NCBI RefSeq assembly: GCF_001040705.1
Contig: NZ_CVQP01000007.1
Location: 366,422-430,421 of the forward strand
Reading direction: 5' to 3'
From: Rhodococcus sp. RD6.2
GTDB lineage: Bacteria > Actinomycetota > Actinomycetes > Mycobacteriales > Mycobacteriaceae
DNA: 64,000 nt
Part shown: positions 56,962 through 64,000 of the stretch, piece after piece
Position numbering within the stretch: the first letter of the stretch is position 1
How the letters are laid out: each line of letters starts with the position of its first letter
Translations under genes and position numbers: made by a program
The notes under the pieces: generated by a model
The model's input: only the letters and a program-made list of their open reading frames with translations
Database searches by the model: none
What the model was told of the DNA's origin: nothing

Positions 56962-58374
56962 ATGAGCGAATCGGCTGTGTTTGATGTTGCTGAAGCGATG
57001 CGAGTGGCGCGGGGGGTGGAGCGATTCGAATGGTCGTGGTCGGCCAGCGATATCGAGCAGTTGCAGAGCCTGCTCGCCCCGATCACGTTGCGTGGTTCGA
57101 AGTTGCATGGTTCGGCGTTGTACTCGGAGACGAGCACCGAAATCGACGTCGTGATGGTTGATATCGCGGACATCGATTTCGACTCAGTGGACGATCCTGG
57201 GCGCGACGCGCTGTGGACGGCGTCCGCTGCACTTCGTACGGAGCTGATCGAGGCTTGGGGCGAGCCTGACCCCAGCATCGTCGAGGGAGTTCTTGTCTGG
57301 GTGTCGCCGCAGGTGGTTGTCGAACTGCACCGCCCGACGGACCGTGTGTACTTCCGTCTGATCAGCCCTGATGCGCACAGGTCGAGTGAAGCAGCACTTC
57401 GGGCAGGGCAGGAACAGGATGCGCAGCGCACGGATTTTGCGCCGTTCCTCGCCGCGCTACCGCGAATCGCCAACGCGCACTTGGGGTCGTGGTCCCGATC
57501 CGATCTGGAACCGGTGTTCGACGCGGTCGGGTGGCCGATCGACATCAGCGAAGGGCGTCTGTTCCGAGAGGATCTGGTAGCCGAACTGAACGGGGAAGCA
57601 CTGCGAGCCTCGTTGCATGCCAGTCGGACCAAGGAATACATGGATCCCGACCGGTGGGGTTTCGGAACGTACTGGCGACTGACTCTGCGCCAGTCGCTGT
57701 CGTGGCGAGTCATGCCGGAGGCCTACGCTGCCGCGCTCCGGTTGTGCGTCGAGTTGCTCGGGCCGCCGCCTGTCGTCGGAGGTCCTGACACACAGGCGAT
57801 CTGGCGCGGAGCGGACGTCACCTACACGCTGGAAACCGGTAGCGGTCTGCACTTCTCCGTTACACCAACCGAGGCCGTCGAGGGGTTGGAGTACTGGGAG
57901 TGGAAGTGGGGTGAAGACTGGAACCCGCCGGAGAGCTGGCGGATGACCACTGGCGCCGACGGAGCCCGCTTCGGGACCCGGGATTGGTGGGTCCCGGAAC
58001 GACGCGCGGAGACGTGGTCGATGCTCGACGACTACATCACGAAATTGTTCCCCTCGCTCGCGTATGACCTGCCGCTGCTCGCTCCGTATGCGACCGCGGT
58101 TGTGTGGGGATTTCGGGTGGCCGAGGACCCCGGAACCTTCATTCACGGTTGGTTCGCAGACGATGGTGCAGGACTGCAGATTCACCTTCCAGGGGCCGAG
58201 CCGTTCAAGCAGACGTACCCACCCGAACTCAAGTCAGGCCGCCTGATCGCCGCGGAAACCACTGCGGCATTGCGGAAGTTCGGCGTCGCGTCCCCCACGG
58301 ACCTGGAAATGGTGGCGTGGACCCCGCAGGGCACCCAGACGCTGGACACGATCCGGCTGGGATTTACCGGATGA
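56962..58374 (+). CDS. Uncharacterised 470-residue protein, possible DUF6301/immunity-like
   Basis: 470 residues from an ATG after a weakly defined ribosome site. It is acidic, Trp rich, soluble and without a signal peptide. It seems to hold two or three related units: one near FEWSWSASDIEQLQSLLAPI with ALRTELIEAWGEPDP; a second near LGSWSRSDLEPVFDAVGWPI with AALRLCVELLGPPPV; and a C-terminal part with DYITKLFPSLAYDL. The alternation of W(S)xSD helices with an LxGxP end recalls actinobacterial DUF6301 proteins, some near type VII toxin genes, but I am not sure of the family. Codon use looks less GC-biased than in neighbours. It is followed by an ATGA-coupled short ORF. No toxin gene is in view. 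Confidence 0.7.
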   Translation: MSESAVFDVAEAMRVARGVERFEWSWSASDIEQLQSLLAPITLRGSKLHGSALYSETSTEIDVVMVDIADIDFDSVDDPGRDALWTASAALRTELIEAWGEPDPSIVEGVLVWVSPQVVVELHRPTDRVYFRLISPDAHRSSEAALRAGQEQDAQRTDFAPFLAALPRIANAHLGSWSRSDLEPVFDAVGWPIDISEGRLFREDLVAELNGEALRASLHASRTKEYMDPDRWGFGTYWRLTLRQSLSWRVMPEAYAAALRLCVELLGPPPVVGGPDTQAIWRGADVTYTLETGSGLHFSVTPTEAVEGLEYWEWKWGEDWNPPESWRMTTGADGARFGTRDWWVPERRAETWSMLDDYITKLFPSLAYDLPLLAPYATAVVWGFRVAEDPGTFIHGWFADDGAGLQIHLPGAEPFKQTYPPELKSGRLIAAETTAALRKFGVASPTDLEMVAWTPQGTQTLDTIRLGFTG

Positions 58375-58661
58375 ACCGAGCGCTGGTCCATACCTCTGTC
58401 CGATCCGCATTGGCACGGCGCGGTGCCTCGGTTTCCGGGGCGACCGCGGTGATCTGTGCTGGCAGGTCCGCTGCGTACCTCGCCGCCCTCCACGAGGCAC
58501 AGCGTCGGGACGAGACCAGCCGCCGATCAGTGGGGCCACGATGCGCACAAACCGGCGTGGTGGGGCGAAGGGAGGCGGCCACCCAGGTCGTCCAGCGGTT
58601 CGGAGGCAGGGAAGCCCATCAGCAGAGTCCACCGCAGCAAAAGGGTGCCGTCCGGTCGTGA
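58371..58661 (+). CDS. Short ORF coupled to the 470-residue protein, possibly a remnant
   Basis: 96 residues; the ATG overlaps the upstream stop. The first 50 residues look protein-like (SVRSALARRGASVSGATAVI, then a helix with YLAALHEAQRRDE). The rest is low quality (QQSPPQQKGAVRS), and the stop lies inside the terminator hairpin. It may be a shortened or decaying gene, or a chance frame. No family recognised. Confidence 0.4.
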   Translation: MNRALVHTSVRSALARRGASVSGATAVICAGRSAAYLAALHEAQRRDETSRRSVGPRCAQTGVVGRREAATQVVQRFGGREAHQQSPPQQKGAVRS

Positions 58662-58680
58662 TGACCGGACGACACCCTTT
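58640..58680. terminator. Long terminator between convergent units
   Basis: AAAGGGTG and CGTCCGGTC pair with GACCGGACG and CACCCTTT around GTGAT, with one C/A mismatch: 17 pairs. It ends in TTT for the plus strand and has an A-run at the start, which is a T-run for the minus strand, so it can serve both directions. Confidence 0.85.
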
Positions 58681-58706
58681 CGTGTGGGTCCCTGAGGGGG
58701 AATCAA

Positions 58707-60071
58707 TCAGGCGGGCTGTGCCGCCTCGACGATCGCGGCCGCGGTGCGGCGGCCCATTCGGATCGCGCCGTCGACGTGCTGGTAGCCGGCTCCGGCGATG
58801 TCGGAGCAGGAGAAGTGGATCGGCCCGACGGGCGTGCGGTTGTCGCGCCCGTAGCGGTGCAGTCCGCCGAGGTCGTAGCTGCACGCGTAGGCGCCGCGGG
58901 TCCATTCCTCGGAGCCCCAGTCGGACTCGTAGTAGACGACGGCATCCTTCGCCTTCGGGCCGAGGAACCGCGCGATCGACTCGAGGATGCGGCTCTTGCG
59001 CTCCTCCGCGGACAGCTCGAACATCGCGTCGGCCTTCTCGTCGGCCACGAACGCGACCAGGGTGCCGCGGGTGTCGCCGTGGTTGGTGTTGTCGTACACC
59101 TCCTGGACGATTTCCGCCGAGCTGAAGCTCGTCCCGGACAGGCCGTCCTCCCGCCAGAACGGGGTCTCGTACACGGCGTGGACCTTGATGACCAGTCCGA
59201 TCGACTGGTGCTGGTGCATCTGGTGCTGGCGGCGCGGCAGCGGCGGGTCGAACGAGATGCGGCTGTACAGGTTCGGCGGGACCGCGAGAACGACGCGCTT
59301 CGCGTGGACCTCGATGCCGCCGTCGGCCTCGACTCGCACGCCGTCCTCGTTCCAGTGGACCGTGCGCACCGGTGCGCCGAGATGAACGTCGTCACCGAGC
59401 TGCTCCGCGAGCAGGATCGAGACCTGCTGCATGCCGCCGACAACGCGGCGGTCGAGGATGAAGTCCTCGTTCACGAGGTTGCTGAACGATCCGGCGGAAG
59501 CCGCCATCAGCACGGCCTGCAGCGCCGAGAACGCGTGCGCGGGCTTGGTCAGCATCCCGCCCGCGACGAACAGGCCGATGTTGTTGCGGGCCTCGGCGTC
59601 GTCGCACTGGTCGGCCAGCCACCGGGAGAACGACACGGTGTCGAGTTCCCGAGCGCGCGGATGCGCCCACGGCTCGTCGGCGCCGATCTCGGCGGTCAGC
59701 TCGTCGAGGATTCCGATGAGCCGGTCCATCTCGGCCTGTGTCGACTCGGACACGGGGAAGCTGTCGCCGGAATACACCGTCCGCTCGCCGTTCGGCGCGA
59801 TGTAGACGGAGTCGCCTTCCCGGTAACGCTCGTAGGTGGTGAGGCCGAGCGACTCCAGGGTCTCGTACAGGGCCGTCTGGTCGGGGGAGACCCACTGGCC
59901 GCCGATCTCGAGCATGGCCCCGTCGATCGTGCCGGTCCAGGTGCGGCCGCCGACGCGGTCACGGGCTTCCAGAACGGCGACGGTCAGTCCGGCCTTCTTC
60001 AGCTCGGCTGCGGCGGTGAGACCGGACGGCCCGGCGCCGACGACGACGACGTCACGAGTGATTGTGGGCAA
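58707..60071 (-). CDS. puo: Putrescine oxidase (FAD amine oxidase)
   Basis: 454 residues from a TTG with GAGGAG upstream. It oxidises putrescine with O2 to 4-aminobutanal, ammonia and hydrogen peroxide in the cytosol. Motifs: FAD site DVVVVGAGPSGLTAAAELKK, the GG-doublet VGGRTWTGTIDGAMLEIGG, and the C-terminal substrate and FAD region GAYACSYDLGGLHRYG with GYQHVDGAIRMGRRTAAAI. Stretches such as PLPRRQHQMHQHQS and YETPFWREDGLSG match, from memory, Rhodococcus erythropolis putrescine oxidase, so the call is specific. FAD is held non-covalently in that enzyme. It is the last gene of a four-gene minus-strand cluster. Confidence 0.93.
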   Translation of the reverse strand: MPTITRDVVVVGAGPSGLTAAAELKKAGLTVAVLEARDRVGGRTWTGTIDGAMLEIGGQWVSPDQTALYETLESLGLTTYERYREGDSVYIAPNGERTVYSGDSFPVSESTQAEMDRLIGILDELTAEIGADEPWAHPRARELDTVSFSRWLADQCDDAEARNNIGLFVAGGMLTKPAHAFSALQAVLMAASAGSFSNLVNEDFILDRRVVGGMQQVSILLAEQLGDDVHLGAPVRTVHWNEDGVRVEADGGIEVHAKRVVLAVPPNLYSRISFDPPLPRRQHQMHQHQSIGLVIKVHAVYETPFWREDGLSGTSFSSAEIVQEVYDNTNHGDTRGTLVAFVADEKADAMFELSAEERKSRILESIARFLGPKAKDAVVYYESDWGSEEWTRGAYACSYDLGGLHRYGRDNRTPVGPIHFSCSDIAGAGYQHVDGAIRMGRRTAAAIVEAAQPA

Positions 60072-60219
60072 GGGGAACTCCTCGATCGGAAACGAGATGC
60101 GGGATCTCGACGGGGTCGTTGGTCAATTCTCGGCCGAAGCGACACCGGGGTGGCGCGCCGATTCGTCGAATCTGGGCACCGCGGACGGGCCGGAACGGTG
60201 TGTCAGGGGAAGGCGGGCG

Positions 60220-61782
60220 TCACTGCCGCACGGACCCGGTGCCGACGGGCACGAGGTCCTCACCCAGGGCGGGCGTCGAGCGGTTGAGCACCTCGCCGCG
60301 GAAGAACTCGGGGCTGCGGGCTCGCATCACGAACATCAGCACCACGCCGAGGGCGAGCAGGCCGAATCCCATGTAGAAGACGAGGCCGATGCCACCGATC
60401 GCGGTTCCGCTCCCGTTCTCGGGGTTCATGCTCTCGACGACCGAGATGGCGAACACCACCAGCAGCATGATCCCGCCCAGGAGGGGGAACAGGAGCTTGA
60501 ACACGAAGTTGCGGACGCTGCTGAACAGTTCGTGCCGGAAGTACCACACGCACGCGAAGGCGGTGATGCCGTAGTACCAGCAGATCATGATGCCCAGTGC
60601 GGCGATCGTGTCGAGAAGGGTGTGCTCGGACAGTAGCGTGACGATCGTGTAGAACGCGCCGGTGAGGACGCCCGCGACGACGGTCGCGTAGGTGGGCACC
60701 AGGAAGCGCGGGTTGATCCGGGACAGTCGCTTGGGGAACGCGCCGTACGCACCCATGGCGAGCATGGTGCGTGCCGCGGGCAGGAACGTGGTCTGCAGAC
60801 TCGCCGCGGAGGACGCGAGGACCGCGAGGAACAGCAGCATGCCACCCCAGTGGCTGAGGATCGGCTCGGCGAGGGCGCCGAAGACGTTCTCCGAGTTGTC
60901 CGGGTTGCCGAGCCCGAGTCCCGTGTCGCCGACGCCCGCGTACATCATCGCCGCGACCGCCACGAGCAGGTAGGTGACCAGGATCGACAGCACGCTCAGC
61001 AGGCCGGCGCGGCCGGGGGTGCGCTCGGGATCCTTGCACTCCTCGCCCAGGGTCAGGCAGGTGTCCCAGCCCCAGAACGCGAAGATCGAGCCGGTCAGGC
61101 CGACCGCGAACGCGGTGATCGCCAGGCCGGTGAACGGGTTGAACCAGTCCAGGTCGAACGCCAGGTTCCCGGGAGCGTCACCGGAGGCGACCTTGGTGAA
61201 CGCCACCACCACGAAGGCCAGGAGCACCAGCATCTGGAAGCCGACGAGAACGTACTGGACCCGCTCGCTCGTGGTGATGCCGCGACCCGAGATCCAGGTG
61301 GCGATCGCCAGGAACAGCAGGGTGGTCCCGATGTTGACGGCCTTGTTCGAGGCCAGGTCTGCGATGTTCGGGGTGTCGAACAGTCGGGCCAGGAACAGAT
61401 AGAAGAACTGGACCGCGATGGCCGCGAGGTTGGACAGCACGATGATCGTTGCCACGACCATGCCCCAGCCGGCCATCCACCCGACGTACGGACCGAACGC
61501 CTTGGTGGACCACGTGAACGAGGCGCCGCAGTCCGGTGTGTCGCGGTTGAGTTCCCGATAGGCGTAGGCCGTCAGGAACATCGGGACGAACCCCGCGATG
61601 AGGATGGCGGGCATTTTCAGGCCCACCGCCGCGACGATCAGACCGATGCTCGCGGTGAGCGTGTAGCCGGGGGCGACGCACGAGATGCCGAGAACCGCTC
61701 CGCTGAGCGTTCCGATCTTGTTGGCGGCCAAGCCCTTGTCGAGTTGTCCACCGGTGGCGATCGGTGTCGGTGATTCAGCCAT
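60220..61782 (-). CDS. APC-family amino acid/polyamine permease
   Basis: 520 residues; ATG with TGGAG upstream. About twelve to fourteen membrane helices are visible. The start GTLSGAVLGISCVAPGYTLT is the APC first-helix signature; GWMAGWGMVVATIIVLSN and FAFWGWDTCLTLGEECKDPE follow, the latter being the helix-6 region. It imports an amino acid or polyamine by cation coupling or exchange. Putrescine is the probable substrate because the next gene is putrescine oxidase. The gap of 148 bases to puo may allow a second promoter. Confidence 0.9.
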   Translation of the reverse strand: MAESPTPIATGGQLDKGLAANKIGTLSGAVLGISCVAPGYTLTASIGLIVAAVGLKMPAILIAGFVPMFLTAYAYRELNRDTPDCGASFTWSTKAFGPYVGWMAGWGMVVATIIVLSNLAAIAVQFFYLFLARLFDTPNIADLASNKAVNIGTTLLFLAIATWISGRGITTSERVQYVLVGFQMLVLLAFVVVAFTKVASGDAPGNLAFDLDWFNPFTGLAITAFAVGLTGSIFAFWGWDTCLTLGEECKDPERTPGRAGLLSVLSILVTYLLVAVAAMMYAGVGDTGLGLGNPDNSENVFGALAEPILSHWGGMLLFLAVLASSAASLQTTFLPAARTMLAMGAYGAFPKRLSRINPRFLVPTYATVVAGVLTGAFYTIVTLLSEHTLLDTIAALGIMICWYYGITAFACVWYFRHELFSSVRNFVFKLLFPLLGGIMLLVVFAISVVESMNPENGSGTAIGGIGLVFYMGFGLLALGVVLMFVMRARSPEFFRGEVLNRSTPALGEDLVPVGTGSVRQ

Positions 61783-61832
61783 TGGGTTGCTCCAGAGTGG
61801 GCTTTCGCGTGGTGCGATCGAGCGAGACGGGT

Positions 61833-62714
61833 CTAGTGGTCGAGGTGGTCGGCCGACTTCGGGACGACGACCATGGGTACGGGGAGGACGCGCAGCATCT
61901 TCGATGCCGTCGATCCGAGGAACAGGCGGTGGGTCTGGGCGAGCCGGCTCGATCCGACGAGGACGATGTCGCCCTCGTGCCAGGTGAGTGTTCCGACTGC
62001 GGTTTCGACCGAATCGCCTTCCGCAAGTTCGGTTGTCACGCGGACGTCATCATTGTCGATGAGCTCCCTGGACCGGTCCAGCACCTGCCGGGTGTGGGCG
62101 ACGGCGGCGGCGTGAGCGGCCGCGTCGGTGTCCGCCTTCGGGTGCCGGTCGAGGGCGACCAGGGACACCAGCCGGAGCGGGGTGTCGGTGCGTTCACAGG
62201 CCCGAGCGGCCGTGCGCAGCACCACGTCTGCGCCCTCACGTTCGCCGATCGCGCAGGTGACCTCCCGGACCTTCGGTACGTCGTGGGTGCGGGTTCCGCG
62301 TGGTGCCAGCGCGATCGGCACGTGCGACGAGTGCAGCAGGCTGCTCGCGATGGTGCCGATGCCGTGCCGCCCGATCAGTCCGTCGCCGGCAGCGCCGATG
62401 ACGATGGCCTGGGCGCCGAGTCGCGCGGCCTCGTTCAGCAGGCCCTGTGCGAACGAGTCGTCGAAGCACAGGTGCACCTCGGTGTCGACGTCCTCGGGGA
62501 CCGTGGCACGGGCCTCGGCGAGCCACCGGTTCGCCTGCCGGACCAGCACACTGTCGTAGCCGGGATCGGTCGGCACCCGGGTGGGTACCGTCCGGTCCGG
62601 CGGGACGATCATGCAGATGTCGAGGGTGGCGCTGAGGCTGCGTGCGAGACGCACACCGAGTGCCAGACCGTCCGCACCACTCGGAGTGGCGAGATAGCCG
62701 ACCACCAGGCGCAT
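61833..62714 (-). CDS. Universal stress protein, two UspA domains
   Basis: 293 residues; ATG with GGAG upstream. Domain 1 (1-140) keeps the ATP-binding pattern in VIGAAGDGLIGRHGIGTIAS (Gly-x2-Gly-x9-Gly). Domain 2 (about 150-290) has LVGSSRLAQTHRLFLGSTAS, with Arg in place of the second Gly. Tandem Usp proteins bind ATP and tune stress survival. It sits between the permease and the aldehyde dehydrogenase, 50 and 62 bases away, so it is co-transcribed with putrescine catabolism, which yields peroxide and a reactive aldehyde. Confidence 0.92.
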   Translation of the reverse strand: MRLVVGYLATPSGADGLALGVRLARSLSATLDICMIVPPDRTVPTRVPTDPGYDSVLVRQANRWLAEARATVPEDVDTEVHLCFDDSFAQGLLNEAARLGAQAIVIGAAGDGLIGRHGIGTIASSLLHSSHVPIALAPRGTRTHDVPKVREVTCAIGEREGADVVLRTAARACERTDTPLRLVSLVALDRHPKADTDAAAHAAAVAHTRQVLDRSRELIDNDDVRVTTELAEGDSVETAVGTLTWHEGDIVLVGSSRLAQTHRLFLGSTASKMLRVLPVPMVVVPKSADHLDH

Positions 62715-62776
62715 GGGGAACTCCGTTCGGGTAGTGGGGAATTCGGGCCGGCGGTGAACGCAGGCCCGCGGTGCAC

Positions 62777-64000
62777 TCAGGCAGACAGGGCGATGTACTT
62801 CGTCACGAGGTACTCGTCGATTCCTTCGACGCCGCCCTCGCTTCCGAGTCCCGACTGCTTGACCCCGCCGAACGGGGCGGCCGGGTCCGAGATCACGCCG
62901 CGGTTGATGCCGACCATCCCGGATTCGAGGGCCCCGGCCACCCGCATCGCCCGGTCCAGGTCGCGGGTGTAGAAGTACGCTGCCAGACCGTATTCGGTGG
63001 CGTTGGCCGCCGTGATCGCCTCGTCTTCGGTGTCGAAACCGCGGATCACGGCGACCGGTCCGAAGATCTCCTCGCGGACGATCCGCGCGTCGGCGGGAAC
63101 CTCGTCGAGCACCGTGGGCTCGTAGAACCAGCCGGGTCCGTCGATGACGTGGCCGCCGGTCCGCACGCGCGCACCCGCGGCGACGGCCTCGTCGACCAGG
63201 GACGCGACCGCGTTGCGCTGCTTCTCGTTGATCAGCGGACCGAGCTGAGATCCGTCCAGGTGACCGGCGCCGACCTTGGTCGCCGCGATCCGCGCGGTGA
63301 GTGCCGCAGTGAACTCCTCACGCACGTCGTTGTGCACGAGGAATCGGTTCGCAGCCGTGCACGCCTCGCCGCCGTTGCGCATCTTCGCGGCCATCGCGCC
63401 CTCGACGGCACTGTCGAGGTCGGCGTCGTCGAAGACGATGAACGGGGCGTTGCCACCGAGCTCCATCGAGGTGCGCAGCACTTGGTCGGCGGACTGCTCG
63501 ATGAGGATCTTGCCGACGCGGGTCGAGCCGGTGAAGGTGACCTTCCGCAGCCGCGGATCGGCCAGCAGGGGTGCCGTCACGCCGGCGGCGTCGAAGGTCG
63601 GAAGCACGGACAGGACACCGGCCGGGAGCCCCGCCTCGGCGAAGGCCTCCGCGAGCAGCAGCATCGTCAGCGGAGTGTCCTCCGCCGGCTTGACGATGAC
63701 CGTGCATCCCGCGGCGAGGGCGGGCCCGATCTTCCGGGTGCCCATCGCCAGCGGGAAGTTCCACGGGGTGACGGCCAGGCACGGGCCGACCGGCTCCCTC
63801 GTCACCAGGATCCGGCCGTTGCCGGACGGCGCCTGGGTGAACCGACCCTGGATCCGCACCGCCTCCTCGCTGAACCAGCGCAGGAACTCGCTTCCGTACG
63901 CGACTTCGCCGCGAGCCTCGGCGAGGGTCTTGCCCATCTCGAGCGTCATCAGCAGCGCGAAATCCTCGGTGCGCGCGGTGACCAGCTCCCACGCCCGGCG
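62777..64000 (-). CDS. NAD(P)-dependent aldehyde dehydrogenase (SSADH/GabD-like), partial
   Basis: 408 codons to the window edge; the N-terminus of about 60-70 residues is missing. Catalytic parts are complete: VTPWNFPLAMGTRKIGPALA, Lys in VIVKPAEDTPLT, VTFTGSTRVGKIL, Glu in SMELGGNAPFIVFDDADLD, Cys in RNGGEACTAANRFLVH and the EEIFGPVAVI motif. These fit the succinate-semialdehyde dehydrogenase group. In this cluster it could oxidise 4-aminobutanal to 4-aminobutyrate, or succinate semialdehyde to succinate further on. Both are consistent with putrescine use. Confidence 0.9.
   Translation of the reverse strand, partial: RRAWELVTARTEDFALLMTLEMGKTLAEARGEVAYGSEFLRWFSEEAVRIQGRFTQAPSGNGRILVTREPVGPCLAVTPWNFPLAMGTRKIGPALAAGCTVIVKPAEDTPLTMLLLAEAFAEAGLPAGVLSVLPTFDAAGVTAPLLADPRLRKVTFTGSTRVGKILIEQSADQVLRTSMELGGNAPFIVFDDADLDSAVEGAMAAKMRNGGEACTAANRFLVHNDVREEFTAALTARIAATKVGAGHLDGSQLGPLINEKQRNAVASLVDEAVAAGARVRTGGHVIDGPGWFYEPTVLDEVPADARIVREEIFGPVAVIRGFDTEDEAITAANATEYGLAAYFYTRDLDRAMRVAGALESGMVGINRGVISDPAAPFGGVKQSGLGSEGGVEGIDEYLVTKYIALSA

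Overview
The window is high-GC DNA with actinobacterial gene style: many GTG and TTG starts, and genes chained by 4-base ATGA or GTGA overlaps. Gene content and order match the Mycobacteriales, most likely Rhodococcus or a close relative. The backbone follows, from memory, the Mycobacterium tuberculosis Rv0486-Rv0513 order: mshA-ybjN, gpmA-senX3-regX3, an Rv0495c-type gene, ppx, an Rv0497-type membrane protein, a TIM-barrel protein, proC, a small HTH protein, ribosomal protein bS22, an epimerase, an acyltransferase, SerB1, a glutaredoxin-like protein and hemACDB. The putrescine oxidase at the right end closely resembles the Rhodococcus erythropolis enzyme. The species cannot be fixed from the sequence alone.

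Layout. 1-3.3 kb (minus): the start of a secreted Ig-repeat protein, then an ECF41-type sigma factor coupled to its FAD oxidoreductase partner. 3.5-5.4 kb: mycothiol gene mshA and a YbjN protein. 5.4-12.6 kb is an insertion relative to the mycobacterial order: TetR plus 3-hydroxyacyl-CoA dehydrogenase, a sensor kinase with a degenerate kinase-like partner, a DinB2-type polymerase and a Tat-exported FAD enzyme behind two palindromes. 12.7-15.6 kb: gpmA and the SenX3-RegX3 phosphate two-component system. 15.8-37.1 kb: one reading frame for a six-module non-ribosomal peptide synthetase of about 7,100 residues. 37.2-48.9 kb: the conserved ppx to glutaredoxin block, with an inserted MerR-thioesterase pair and a divergent membrane protein. 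48.9-56.8 kb: a Rex operator, rex-hemA-hemC-hemD-hemB and four small membrane-protein genes. 57-58.7 kb: an unrecognised two-gene accessory unit. 58.7-64 kb (minus): a putrescine catabolic cluster (oxidase, permease, universal stress protein, aldehyde dehydrogenase), running off the window.

How the genes work together. The Rex-haem block links tetrapyrrole synthesis to the NADH/NAD+ state. MshA starts mycothiol synthesis. SenX3-RegX3 lies directly upstream of the NRPS but is separated from it by a strong hairpin. The NRPS reads Cstarter-A-T-E / C-A-T / C-A-T / C-A-T / C-A-T / C-A-T-TE, which predicts an N-capped hexapeptide with a D residue first, released by the terminal thioesterase. Modules 5 and 6 carry the same specificity code. 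No MbtH protein, phosphopantetheinyl transferase, tailoring enzyme or exporter lies beside it. This orphan megasynthetase is the most likely source of an undescribed product in the window. No tRNA, rRNA, CRISPR array or insertion sequence was recognised.
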